From positions 22,451,274-22,515,273 of the forward strand of contig OY986970.1 of NCBI GenBank assembly GCA_963920575.1: a DNA stretch of 64,000 nucleotides. The letters are read 5' to 3'. The notes under the pieces were generated by a model. It saw nothing but the letters and a program-made list of their open reading frames with translations. It was not told the DNA's origin and did not search any database. Every line of letters starts with the position of its first letter. Position 1 is the first letter of the stretch. This stretch comes from Narthecium ossifragum (taxonomy: Eukaryota > Streptophyta > Magnoliopsida > Dioscoreales > Nartheciaceae). The position numbers and the translations under genes are program-made. This document shows positions 22,945 through 33,344 of the stretch, piece after piece.

Positions 22945-23267
22945 TTATGTCTGAGGCTGCTTCGATTTTAAGACTTTGCAATTCCTGAGCAATGCAGTAT
23001 GCATAGGTTGCTCGCATGTCGGCGAGGTAAGTTTGATGATTCGGGACAGTTCGGGCTCATAGCAATGGCGATCATGGAGTGATTTCCTCATCGTCGTCGA
23101 TTGCATGGAGGCCAAGCCAAGGTTTGTCATTCCTCTCGAAGCAAGCTTCGTATGTAACCTCGGGAATGATTTTTGTTTGTTCAATAGATGGATTGTTCAA
23201 TAGATGGAGATATTATTTTAGTTTTACCTTTTTAAGTCTTCGGCAGGTGGTGCGGAGATTGTTTGAG
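22945..23267 (-). other. Spacer between the 315-residue ORF and gag
   Basis: Minus-strand sequence within the Tat-like element. Only short frames are present and I recognise nothing. A small direct repeat (CAATAGATGGA, around 23190-23210) is visible. Confidence 0.4.
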
Positions 23268-24215
23268 TCACATGGCTTTTTTCAGGCATTTTGGGCTGTC
23301 TCTCGGAAGTAGGGAGGGAGAAGCCGTCGTTACTCGTCGGAGCAGATCCGACATGAGCGACTGCCCCCAGCTCTTTTGTGCTCCGGCGCTTAGCTTCTTA
23401 TTGTTGAAGACTTCGTGGGCCGGGGATGAAACCATCATCGTTTGTCGAGACAGGTTCATTGCGAATAATCGCCCCCGGACGCCTTTGCGGAGCGCCCGAC
23501 TCGCTTTGTTCTTTGGCCACCACTGAGAGCGTGCGCGGCTTGCTTGTGGGAGCTTTGAGATCTTTAATTTGGTGGATGCGAGATCCGGCGGGAGAGTCCT
23601 CGGCACACAAAATTGCTCCCGGACAATTTTGTAGAATTTCATTTGGTAATCCGATCCGTTCAGTCCCACCGACGTCTTTGACTTGCTGTCTTTAGCTCCA
23701 ACTTCCAGGTGTGCATGACTTGATCCGCTCCATCCCATTGATGTTTTTGACTTGATGTCCTTGACGCCATCTTCCACGTACGTACAAGGTAGGTTTGTGA
23801 CAGCTTCTGTTTCTTCTCCTTGACGGCCACAAGATCCAACCGAGGACGTCTTAGTTTTGCGCTTACTTCCGTGAGCAGCGACTTCATCTCCTCGCGAGGT
23901 CCGTTTACGGCTGCCCTCGGTTGTGTTTGCGGAGCACTTGACTTTCTCCGGTGATCCGTCGAGTTCTTTAGCTTCGTCTCCTCGGTAGCTTTTCAGGCGC
24001 GTAGGAGACTCTTTTGTAGCATTTCCAACATTCTGACGGGCAGAGGATCCAGTCCAGGGGGCCTTAGCGTCGAATCCTCCTTGGCGCGCAGGGTGAGTTG
24101 TCATCACTTTGCAGGGCCGCTGTAATGACACCTTTGTTTGTGCACCAGTGGTAGTTGCCATTTTTTCCAACGGAGGTTGCCGCAACCGGAGAAGTGAAGA
24201 TGTTACTTGTGCCAT
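23268..24215 (-). CDS. Unrecognised 315-residue ORF upstream of gag in the Tat-like element
   Basis: This is the longest intact frame in the element. It starts 125 bases downstream of the primer site in element sense. The product is basic and low in hydrophobic residues, with repeated KxKTSMG/SSHAH and KSKTSVGLNGS blocks at about 155-195. I know no domain in it. Some Tat/Ogre-type elements carry an extra ORF between the 5' LTR and gag, and position and strand fit that. The alternative is an N-terminal extension of gag or an open frame by chance. The surrounding gag is degenerate while this frame is not. Confidence 0.5.
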   Translation of the reverse strand: MAQVTSSLLRLRQPPLEKMATTTGAQTKVSLQRPCKVMTTHPARQGGFDAKAPWTGSSARQNVGNATKESPTRLKSYRGDEAKELDGSPEKVKCSANTTEGSRKRTSRGDEVAAHGSKRKTKTSSVGSCGRQGEETEAVTNLPCTYVEDGVKDIKSKTSMGWSGSSHAHLEVGAKDSKSKTSVGLNGSDYQMKFYKIVREQFCVPRTLPPDLASTKLKISKLPQASRARSQWWPKNKASRALRKGVRGRLFAMNLSRQTMMVSSPAHEVFNNKKLSAGAQKSWGQSLMSDLLRRVTTASPSLLPRDSPKCLKKAM

Positions 24216-24339
24216 ATCCTCGTCGCCAGGAAGATGTTCGGATGTAAGGGTATATATATGTGTTTTGATTTTGATTTGGATGATTTTTTTTTATCATCGT
24301 TTTGTTTTGATCGGATCTAGAGATGGGAGGTAAGGTATG

Positions 24340-24357
24340 GTCCCACCGGGCGTGCCA
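24340..24357 (-). other. Primer binding site of the Tat-like element
   Basis: On the minus strand TGGCACGCCCGGTGGGAC follows the LTR end (ACGAACA) after five bases. This TGGC(A/G)CGCCC...GTGGG form is common in Tat-type plant elements. I cannot assign the tRNA with certainty. Confidence 0.7.
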
Positions 24358-24362
24358 GATTT

Positions 24363-27300
24363 TGTTCGTGGATAAAACGTCGATCTCGCGGGAACGAGAT
24401 TTCTATTTTATTTCCGAGCAAATCATTTTTAATTTTGTACAAGGAAATTGCAGGCAGCACACCCCTGGATCGCCAAGTCGGCAAATTCATCATTTACATC
24501 CCCGCAGGGAACACCTCCGATTCTAGATCCAGTAAAATAAGCATTTTTTATAATAATAATAAAAAAAATAAAATGAAATGACATGAGGTCTTAGACCACC
24601 ACCTTCATCGCCATGCAGTATGTCTTTGTCGCCGGGGCTTCAAGTCCGCCGGAGTTTGGGAAGAGCCGTCCAAGGTCCAATTGTGTCGTGAAGATGTAGC
24701 AGCTGGAACAGGGAAGGCGTCGTCCGAGCGTCGAAGTTGGTGGAGTCAAGAAGTGTCGCCCGAGCGTCGAAGCTGATATTGTGCACACGTCGAAGCTGGC
24801 AGCGTCGAAGGATTGCTGTCCGAGCGTCGAAGGCTGGGCCGTCCGAGCGTCGAAGCTGGTGTTGTTCGCATGTCGAAGCTGGTGGGCAGCTTGTATCCGA
24901 CCTCCATCGCCATGGCAGCTGGACTCGATGAAGCCGGATGGAAACAGAGAAGCGCAGGCTGGGACAGGGGAAGCCGCTCTCCGGAACAGGGGAAGCTGCC
25001 ACCCGTGCTCAGAAGCTCAGCGTCGGGGGGAGATTGTGGAGGCCCTTGCTGGGGTAGCGCGTCGATATCGCCTACTACTGGAGATGTGAGTTTGGCGCGA
25101 ACGAGCTCGTGGCGACGGACGGTCACTGGGACCTAGCTCTTCAAAGATCAGCGACGGCGAATGGCTTTCCTGGAGTTGAGGTTTCGCCTGCGTCGCGGGG
25201 CCGTCGGGGAGCGCCGTTCACCAAGATCCGGTGTTGATCATGCGGGTTGCTGGTGACAGGGACGTCGCTGGAAGAGACCTTGCCGGACGTAGGCTTAATG
25301 CCGCAGGGTTGAGGTCACAGATGGTGACGTACGGCTTGGTGAAGATCTAGCCGAGCTGTCGGGGGAGATGAGGACGTCGCTGAAGAAGATCTCCCCGGGT
25401 TGTTGTTGCCGCGAGCTTGAAGCCTCAGATGGCGACGGATGCTGGTGACGGATCTCGCTAGACGAGATCTCGACGGACGTGGGTGTTGATGCCGCCGCGA
25501 GGTTTAGGCTACGCACGGCGGTGGGTGACGGATCCGATGGGGATGCCGGATGCGCCGGGTGCTTGAGATGGGGAACGCCGTCCCAGACCTCGTTGAATGT
25601 GGGCTTGATGCCGCGTGCTTGAGGCTGCGGACGGCCGTCGACGATGAGGATGCGCCCGAGGTGCTCCTCCTACTTGATCGCCCGAGAGGATCGTCGGTCG
25701 ATCTCCTTCTCCTCCTTTCTTGGTTGTCGCTGGACGCGGGGTTGATGGTGTGGCGCCGGAGAGGGTGATGCCAACGGAATATGGGTTTCGCCGGATGTGG
25801 GGTTTGGTGCAACGGGCTTCGTGGTTGTGCACGGCGGTGAGGGGCGACGGACGCTCCTCCCCCCCCTTTGGATCGGATTCGGCGACAGAGCCGCCGAGTG
25901 CTGGAGCAACGGAAAAGGGTCACGGGCTGCTCTTCTCCTGCCTTCTTCTATCTCCTTTCTCTCCTCCCTCTCTGTTTTTGCCAGCCTCTCCTTCCTTTCT
26001 TTATTTGCCAGGCGAGGTTGGGGATGAGGGTATCGTAAGAGAAGATCTCGTTGTACGTGGTCTCGATGCCACGAGCTTGGAGTTGTGCACGGCGGTGAAG
26101 GACGGCAACGGAGGTCCCCGGGGCTAGATGAAGGATGGCGATGGCGATCCTCGAGCTGGAGCATAGTGGGCGACGGCGACAGCGGGTCTTCCTCGGGCGG
26201 GATCAAGGCGACGACGAGCTCCTCCAATGTCCTCCGACCCCGGTCATCTCTCTCCCTCCCTCCTCTATTTATAGGCATGAGGATTGCTTGTGCTTATATG
26301 GAATGAGATCGTGATCCTTGATCAAAGGAATCTCTATTGCATTAGAAGAATGTGGATCCTTTATATAAGGACATATGGCCATGCATCCGGCCATATTTGG
26401 TCATGGCTGATTATATATATATATATATATATATGGCATGGGGTGTGCAGCCAACTATATTTGGTGATCTTATTTTTTATATGATATGTAATAGCTATGG
26501 CAGGTTTTTTTTTTAAATTCGAAAGTGATGTTCAAATTTTCAAATTTGTTGTGATTTGAACATTTCTCCTTTCTCATGTCTATTTAAATCCGAATTATTT
26601 GGATATTTGTCCAAATTTAAAACATTTGTGAATATTTACTCTGGTCCGGGATATCTGTAGGAATTTTACAAATATACCCTTTTACCGATCATATGTACCG
26701 AAAATACCTTGGAGGGCGGAATGGTCAGATTTCAGACAATCATATCCATGAGGGTATGAATTGACCAAGATACCCCTTAAGGCTAAGGGTTGAGGTAAGA
26801 TCACCAAAATACCCATGGGGGCTAAATGTCTGAAATACCCCTTTGGTTGTGGCTCATGTGTTGTCTAGATATATTTTGAACGAAAATACCCCCGAGGTGG
26901 ACGGAACATCGAAGGTTGATGTGTGGATGTAACCATCTCCTGAGAGTTGCAGATGACCAGGTACCCTTATCATGGGTGATTTGGAAAATTACCTTAGATT
27001 TGAAGATTTATGTGGGATACTGTCAAAACCATCTAAGGATCGATGAAAGAATTCTGAAATATCTGAATTTGTGTGTTCTTTATCAGAATTCCAAAAATAT
27101 CCCTGAAGGCTATAATTACCAAAATACCCCTCTATGTATGTAGAATGATGTCAAAATCATAAAAGGTTAATTTGGAATGTTATTGGGAGTTTAGGTCTAT
27201 ATTTTGACCAAAATACCCAAAATACCCCCATGGGGGTGAAAATTATCGAAACGTCCTTTGGTTTATATAGGATGCCATCAAAACCATGTAGGACGAATCC

Positions 27301-27501
27301 AGATGTGTTAGGGAGTTTAACCATGCATATTTAGTCAAAGTTCCCAAAATTTTCAAAGTCGAGAAAGCACGTATAGAGCACTTTAAGTATGTTTCTGAAT
27401 GTTGTCATACCTTTGTAAAATATCTAAGGCATGTACGTATGTGACAAAGGTAATTTCGTAAATATTATGAATTCTACCCTTAGTCAATATTGGTGTCAAC
27501 A
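24363..27501 (-). mobile_element. 5' LTR of the Tat-like element (3139 bp)
   Basis: In minus-strand sense it begins TGTTGACACCAATATTGACT (ending at 27501) and ends CGTTTTATCCACGAACA at 24363, giving TGTT...AACA termini next to the primer site. A TATA box lies at 26267-26274. The GC-rich part 24600-26250 opens many short frames in all six phases, with a repeated TCCGAGCGTCGAAGCTGG word around 24720-24880. None looks like a gene. There is an AT microsatellite at about 26412-26436. No second copy of this LTR is in the window. Confidence 0.75.
26267..26274 (-). promoter_or_regulatory. LTR TATA box
   Basis: TATAAATA on the minus strand, followed by GAGG and a purine-rich tract, about 1.9 kb before the LTR end. 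It is the only good TATA in the transcribed orientation of this LTR and would set the R region start shortly downstream. Confidence 0.6.
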
Positions 27502-27806
27502 GTGGGGAGAGGTCGACAGCATGGGAGATGGTCGACGGCGGGTAGGGCGTAGCTGATGGCGTGGGGCGAGGTCGACAGCGTGGGAGATGGCCGACGGCAT
27601 GGGAGATGGCCGACGGTGGGTTGGGCATCGCCGATGGCATGGGGCGAGCTCCTCTCCTGGCGAGGTAAGGGAAGAGAGTGAGAGAGGGGCATGGGTGTAA
27701 GGGGTTCGCTGGAGATGGGCGTCGATGGCGAGCTGGTCGGATGGCCGGAGGTGACGGGGTTCGCCGGAGATGGTGGCCGCCATCTTCTCTCTCTTTCTCT
27801 CTCTAG

Positions 27807-27837
<31 letters not shown>

Positions 27838-28388
27838 CTCATCACATGCCGCCACATGTAAACACCGTACAGATGAGCGGTTTTCTGTGAATGGAGACTA
27901 ACGCCGTCTTGGATTTGTCCTGATTTGAAAACCGCAGGGTACTAAAGTTACATTTTCTCACTATAGGGTACCGGATTGTAAAAGTTTGAAAATATAGGGT
28001 ATTGAAAGTTAATTTCCCCTTGAACATACGAGAAGTATGGCCGTCTTGGGTAGTATGTTGATATGTTGCTATATATCTGCAGCAGTTTGTGTATGTTGAT
28101 ATGTCGCTCTCAAATCAAGAATTCACCGGATTGCCATGGATTGCACTGCCAAATAATAGTATTTCACATGATTGCACTGGATTGCACTTCCCTTTAATAG
28201 TATTTCAATTGATTGCACTGAATTGCATTGCCAAATAATATGCAATTTATGTTGCTCTCAGTAGGTTGAAACATGCAATTTATGTTGCTCTCTGTAGGTT
28301 GACCAAAAACAAAAGACCTTTTGTCCAGATTCCATTCAAAAACATTCAATTTATGTTAATGTCATTACTATGACTACCAATTTCGAAT
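27502..28388. other. Minisatellite, CT-rich stretch and MULE-arm-like sequence
   Basis: 27502-27620 repeats GGGAGATGGCCGACGGC-type words. 27785-27838 is a CT microsatellite. 27935-28020 (TAGGGTACCGGATTGTAAA...GGGTATTGAAAG) has the wording of Mutator-like terminal arms, but I did not find a partner arm. 28110-28300 repeats GATTGCACTG(G/A)ATTGCA and has two copies of ATGCAATTTATGTTGCTCTC. No gene is supported. Confidence 0.5.
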
Positions 28389-28890
28389 ATGACAGTTGCG
28401 AGAACATGGAGTATTGAAGCTGAGATTGTGTTGCTTACATATCTAGTAGAAGTTGCAAAAAATAAGGTTGTGAAGGAGAAATGGTTCCACCAAGCAAGTC
28501 ATTTTATTGTTGCAGTTCACATGGTTAATTAGTTATGGCATGGATTTTACTATCCAAAATGTAGCCAGTCACATGATATGTTTATGATCGTTGTTCGATG
28601 AAATCGAGAAATTGCTTGCTTTGAATGGGGCCGGTTCGGATGCGGCTAACCATCAAATCATATTGCATCCCATAATAGCCGACACATATGTTGTGGTGTG
28701 TTTCCAACTTAACTTTGTTGTGTAACTTTATGCTGAAAACCTATAATAGATATTTGTTTTATGGGTGTAGGCCAATCCCAAAGGCAATCGCTTACTCAAC
28801 AAACTCATACAGAATTTTGACTTGATCGCGGCTTGTTTGGGGGAGTCGGTGGACTGTATTACCTACGAGTCATCAGTAGTTAATTTTGAT
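28389..28890 (+). pseudogene. Myb/SANT-like protein of Harbinger type, degenerate
   Basis: From ATG 28389: ARTWSIEAEIVLLTYLVEVAKNKVVKEKWF, then after a frameshift near 28530 GMDFTIQNVASHM, then EIEKLLALNGAGSDAANHQIILHPIIADTYV. An apparent intron (about 28693-28770, ending ATGGGTGTAG) precedes ANPKGNRLLNKLIQNFDLIA. This is the trihelix-like Myb/SANT-like DNA-binding domain found in plant proteins related to the second ORF of PIF/Harbinger elements. Frame breaks make it non-functional. It is probably from a different element than the transposase at 13993-16745. Confidence 0.75.
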
Positions 28891-29136
28891 TGTATAATAG
28901 ATTATGTCATTTGAGACTATAGTAGTTATGATTGTTGAAATCATTTGCCTAATGTTATTTTAGACTCACATTTGACTAGTAGTTGTAATTATTGAAAAGT
29001 TATTTGTCTTGACTTGAGACTCTATACATTTGACTAGTAGTTGTATAATAAAATCAAGTCGCACTTTATTTTACTTTTCATGTCTATTATGTTGTAATCT
29101 AAATATGGTGAAAACCATCATTGCATGTGTGTTTTT

Positions 29137-29250
29137 ATGACGATGAAATTTTATGTCATCTATAGAGGAAGACGGCCAGGAGTTTATGACAACTGGCCAA
29201 ACTATCATGCCCAGGTGCATAAATTTAGCAAAGCTTGCTATCGCGGGTTT
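29137..29250 (+). pseudogene. RNase-H1 N-terminal / Cauli_VI domain fragment
   Basis: From ATG 29137 the frame reads MKFYVIYRGRRPGVYDNW, then a stretch with HKFSKACYRGF. This fits the short hybrid-binding domain shared by plant RNase H1-like proteins and the caulimovirus inclusion-body protein (YVVFxGRxPGIYxxW...VxGFxxAxYKxF). The frame then enters a GC-rich palindromic insertion at the end of the domain core. It may be an exon of a host or transposon gene; the rest is not visible. Confidence 0.65.
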
Positions 29251-29469
29251 GGATACCGCGGATCCGTGGTATCCAGGGGGCGGAATCCGCGGGAGCGGAT
29301 TCCGCCCCCGGCGTCCACTCGATTCGAGCAGACGTCGAAAATGGGATCCGCCCTTGGGGGGATCCCATTTTCCAGGATCCGTGCGGGGATCCGGCGTTAT
29401 CCAAACGCCGATCCGCCCATCCGCCGGATCCCGCGGATCCACCGGGATCCGGCGGTGCCAAACGGACCC
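29245..29469. mobile_element. Candidate GC-rich inverted-repeat element (MITE-like)
   Basis: About 225 bp of strongly GC-rich, self-complementary sequence sits in AT-rich surroundings. The left end GGGTTTGGATACCGC and the reverse complement of the right end, GGGTCCGTTTGGCACCGC, are related. Internal inverted pairs include GGCGGAATCCGC/GCGGATTCCGCC and AATGGGATCC/GGATCCCATT. I could not identify a clear TSD. The palindromes open long false frames on both strands. Confidence 0.55.
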
Positions 29470-30118
29470 TTAGTGAATATGAGATAGGCAATATCCGGCA
29501 GTTCTTTTACTGGTCTTTGTGCTTGTCATGTTGATCGTATGTTGCATTACTTAAATTGCATGTTAACATGTTAAAGATCGGCGTAACATTTAATTATAAA
29601 AGAGTCTTTGTACGAAATCTTCATTGCAATGTAACGTGGAAATTCAAATGTGGAAGACAGTTGGAGACTATTTATTTGACATATTGAGGGTTTTGGAAAA
29701 GGTTGGCTTGTACTTTTATATTTTATATCTCATGTTCCTATTTAGATAGAAGCATGTACTACTCAATATTGGCCATGTATAGTATTAAAAAGGTGTTAAT
29801 TTGATCATACCTAAAAAATATATGACTAATATATAAAACCAAAAACAATTTTGGTCATGCACAACTCAATACATTTGGGCCAATTTTCCAATTTCTTCTA
29901 TAACTTACCTTCGTCCATGTCATGAAAAAAATACAACAAGGAATGAGAAATTAAAATATTTGGGAAAAAATAGTTAAGGGGAATAAGTTAATGATTTCAA
30001 CCCACTAATTTTTTTTCATATTATAAAAACACATTGAATACATAGAATGTATTCAAGATTCATTTTTTTAAGAGTTTAAACTCACCACCCCTAGTTGGGG
30101 GTGACCATATCCTCACTC
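29470..30118. other. AT-rich sequence, nothing recognised
   Basis: No coding frame, repeat family or terminal structure is visible. Short poly-A and poly-T runs are common. Confidence 0.5.
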
Positions 30119-30245
30119 TTAGCACCAACCAAACATTAGATATTCCAAAAGTCTGTCAACTCAGGCTCCACTCTAGCACCAACCAAATGCCAGAATGTTC
30201 AGAAGTCAACCAACTCAGTCTCCACTCCAGCACCAACCAAATAGT
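30119..30245. repeat. Short tandem repeat with AGCACCAACCAAA unit
   Basis: The block AGCACCAACCAAA occurs at about 30120, 30173 and 30228. The spacers are related (AGTC(T)...CAACTCAG(G/T)CTCCACTC), giving a period of about 54 bases and a little over two copies. Confidence 0.65.
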
Positions 30246-30359
30246 AAAAACTGATAGGCCACTTCACAGGATTTCACTTTGCAAGAGTCTGCACTCCAGA
30301 AAGTGACTCCAATCCACCCAGTCTTGAGCAACCAAACATGCCCTTAGCGTTTTTTAGTT

Positions 30360-31966
30360 GCGTGCTCAAAGCATGTATAACTTCATATGTAACATTTTTC
30401 AATTTTTCAAAAGTGACACATTTCAATTTAAATCTAGATATTTCTGGGTTAGGTTTTATTGAAACATGATCTATAATTTGTACAGATTTAACTTTTAATA
30501 ATGAAATATTTGGAATTATTTCTTCTAATTTATTTACAAGTTTTTCAACAGCTTGCTCTATTCAAGTTAACTGCTGACTAACAACTTCTAAATATAAATT
30601 AGAACAATTATGTTGTTTCAAAAACTTATTAAGCTCTTTCAGAGTTGTATCCTCTGTATTTCAGCAAATTTAAAATAAGTTGTCATTTTTAAATTAGAAG
30701 CATATACTCTTGATAGCCTTAGAGGTTCAGTAGGATAATATAATGAAGTAATTATTTTTTCAGTACTGGTTTTCCATATCCTAGATTCTGCTATTACTCT
30801 AATTCTTTATTCTTGTTTTTGGATATAATATTCCAAAAACCAAATTACAAAGAATCTCTATTGACCCTGAGATTTAAGCGTCCCATAGTATGTAGTTTTA
30901 ATTGATTGATATTCTTTCTCAGTGAAATTTGAGAATATCAATTTCTAAACAATTCAGTATAACAACATTGGAATTCCTTATGTAACTTCCCGGATTAAAA
31001 TCCATTAACATGGAAGCTTCTCTTAGATGCAGTAGGAGATTGATTGCTCTCCTTTTCATAATTTGAATGAGGAATTGAAATATTTGATATTTTAACTGCC
31101 TGAATTACGGGAGAAGTTTTATTCTAGAAGAAGTAGTTCTAGAAAAACACGAATATCTAGAACTTGTAGCGATACTTGCTATTTAAAGTACTCTATTGGG
31201 GATAAATAAATTGGTAACATCACGATCAGCCGTTTGCAATATTTGATCAATATCGCCACTTATTATCGGCTTTGGAGGGACTGCATTTGGCAATATCCAA
31301 TTTTCAGGAAATTTTAATTAACCCCATCTAATCTGTCGATTAGTAGTAATTCGAGATTATAGCAAATTTCTACCAATTAATAAGGTTTTGCCCGGTGTAG
31401 TATGCTGCCTAGCTTTAGGGGGTAAAGTACTTAAGACTTTATAATAAATATTCATAACCATGAGTTTTTATATTAAGACTGACTGCTTCTAATATATGTG
31501 GATTTGTCAAGAACAGACTTAAATTTGAGTATACACTAACGTATACTGGACCATGACTTAAACTAGTCTCCATAATTCGCATTAGAGATTGAGTCCAGTT
31601 TAAAGATCTAACATCTCTTAAACATGAGAAAATTGAGGCATTTAATCCTGAAAGTGTAGGTGGTTTATGAGCCAGTTGAATTAATCCAATATGGATATAA
31701 TTGTATTTATCCATATAATTTTGAATATCATCTTATGATAGAAGATTAATTGTTTGATCTTCTTGATCCACTTATACGGTCCTTTCGAGAGTTTTGATCG
31801 CTATTAGTGATTTGAAATTCGAGAATCCAACCTGGTCTATTTCCCTATCAAGGACATCTGGAATGGACCACTTATTAAGTGATTCGAATTTCATAGGAAA
31901 TTCGATCAATTTGACATGTTCCAATTTTTTACTCAAATTTTGAGTAATCCTTGAAGAAGATGCCAT
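30360..31966 (-). pseudogene. Endogenous pararetrovirus (Caulimoviridae) movement-protein region
   Basis: Minus-strand remnant of a plant pararetrovirus polyprotein start. ATG at 31966 begins a frame (MASSSRITQNLSKKLEH) that, across two in-frame stops near 31730-31770, reaches a block typical of the 30K-type caulimovirid movement protein (IHIGLIQLAHKP, GLNASIFSCLRD, LSHGPVYVSVY, near 31490-31700). After a frameshift near 31440 the related downstream segment is found to about 31160. From there to about 30360 weaker similarity to the region between movement and coat protein remains, with many stops. It resembles the petuvirus/florendovirus-like integrated sequences common in plant genomes. It is fragmentary and cannot encode a functional protein. 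No RT or coat protein knuckle is in the window. Confidence 0.75.
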
Positions 31967-32367
31967 GCTTTTTATTTGCAGACTCAATCAGAATTGGTTA
32001 TTCTTTTAGGAAGAAAAATCTTATATATTCCTTTCAACTCTTACTTACCTTCTTCATCCTGATGCTTGATCGGTGAATGCTTTACATCAACCTAGATCTA
32101 TCCTAAATTCTGATTTCTTCTGCTAATTTGTCAATGATTTTTGAGAATTAACCAACATGTCATATTTTTGGCTCAATGGTGCTCAACGCGACTTTGATGA
32201 CGATCCACAGAATACATCATAAATGTAAAATAGACTAAGTACCACACGACTTCGATCATGTCAATATTAAAAGAATGTAAATAAAATTAAAAGGAAATGT
32301 AAGAGAATACTTCAAAATATATTAAACTACATGATTGAAAGTACATAGATCAGTACTCCAGCATGAA

Positions 32368-32383
32368 CATGGCTCTGATACCA
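32368..32383 (-). other. Primer binding site of the endogenous pararetrovirus
   Basis: TGGTATCAGAGCCATG on the minus strand is the initiator tRNA-Met primer site of caulimovirids. It lies about 400 bases upstream of the movement-protein ATG in the same sense, as expected for the intergenic region. The sequence 32384-32694 would then be the promoter side of the intergenic region. Confidence 0.75.
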
Positions 32384-32694
32384 ATTAGGAGAAAGTGCGG
32401 ATTCGAAGACTAAAAAGTACGAATGTCAAGTACGAATTAAAACACTTATAAATTTAGACACCCAAGAGTGATTAAGGGTTTCTACTTAAGAGAATCTTCA
32501 TTCATATATATATATATATAAGAGATTTTATAAAATAAATGGAAGATCTTATAAGGGGAAGTAGAAGAAGAAGAGAAAAAAAAGAAAAGGACTTGAAGAG
32601 AGGTCTGCCAATTGCTAAGTGCTCGGTGCTCAGTGCTCCCTTCGTTACACACATATAGGTATGTATAGAAGAGGGAGTCCGACGGGCTGAACAT
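32384..32694 (-). promoter_or_regulatory. Probable intergenic/promoter side of the pararetrovirus remnant
   Basis: It lies upstream of the primer site in viral sense. It contains a TA microsatellite (about 32504-32520), a pyrimidine-rich tract and GAGCACTGAGCACCGAGCAC words. A single TATA box cannot be chosen with confidence. Its outer border is the dispersed repeat at 32695. Confidence 0.4.
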
Positions 32695-32874
32695 AACACT
32701 TAATATGTTTTTGTATAGATCTCTTCCACTCTGATGGATGATTTAATCGAAATATATCGACAACTAGTTTCTATTTTTTCTTAATTTTCTTGAAGCTTTA
32801 GTGATAATATATGCGTCATTTCTGCACAAGAAATACAGTGTTAATATTACTGGTAGAAATTTTGTAATCGCTTG
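32695..32874. repeat. Dispersed repeat, copy 2 of 2 (180 bp)
   Basis: It matches 6675-6853 in the same orientation from AACACTTAATATG to TTTTGTAATCGCTTG. It directly abuts the pararetrovirus remnant on its promoter side. Confidence 0.75.
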
Positions 32875-33344
32875 GCCCCCCTACCACTGCAATCCTAGTT
32901 CCGTTTAGGTTGTTCATGGTGGTGGATATGGGGGCCACGAAGGTGAGAAATGATACTATGCCAACGCTAGCTGGGTCGGTATAGTGCCGACCTAATGTGG
33001 AGGTCTGCCACTAGTGGAATTTATACTGACATGACAAGCAATTTTAACCCTCACGGTACTTTTTTTATACTTTCTTCTTTCCTTTTTTACCCTCTCTTTT
33101 ATTCCCTTCTACTCCTCTCTGATCGCCCCTACTCAATATAGGATCCCTTCATATGGGGATGCACTGATGTGCATGACCGACCATGCCACATCATGTGGTA
33201 ACCACCATGACCATGCATCACATACATGAAGCAAGGCGCATTTTGATCAAAAAAAAATAAAGGTTCCTATGTTGCAAATAAACAAGCGGAGGGGTCCTAT
33301 ATTTCCAAAAGCGAACTATATAGGTCCATTTGGGCAAAAAGGCC
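32875..33344. other. Unassigned sequence
   Basis: No gene is visible. 33240-33340 (GGTTCCTATGTTGC...TCCATTTGGGCAAAAAGG) has the style of a Mutator-like terminal arm, without a partner that I can find. Confidence 0.4.

Noticed and set aside
24591..26306. Many frames of 60-200 residues, which at first looked like a GC-rich gene
   Set aside because: The interval is inside a 3.1 kb LTR with its own termini, primer site and TATA box. Frames overlap on all phases and match no family.
27480..27857. Arg/Glu-rich and Pro/Ser-rich minus-strand frames
   Set aside because: They come from the CT microsatellite and the GATGGCCGACGGC minisatellite.
29071..29534. Long overlapping frames around the GC-rich palindrome
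   Set aside because: Apart from the short RNase-H1-type fragment at 29137-29250 they are caused by the self-complementary insertion.
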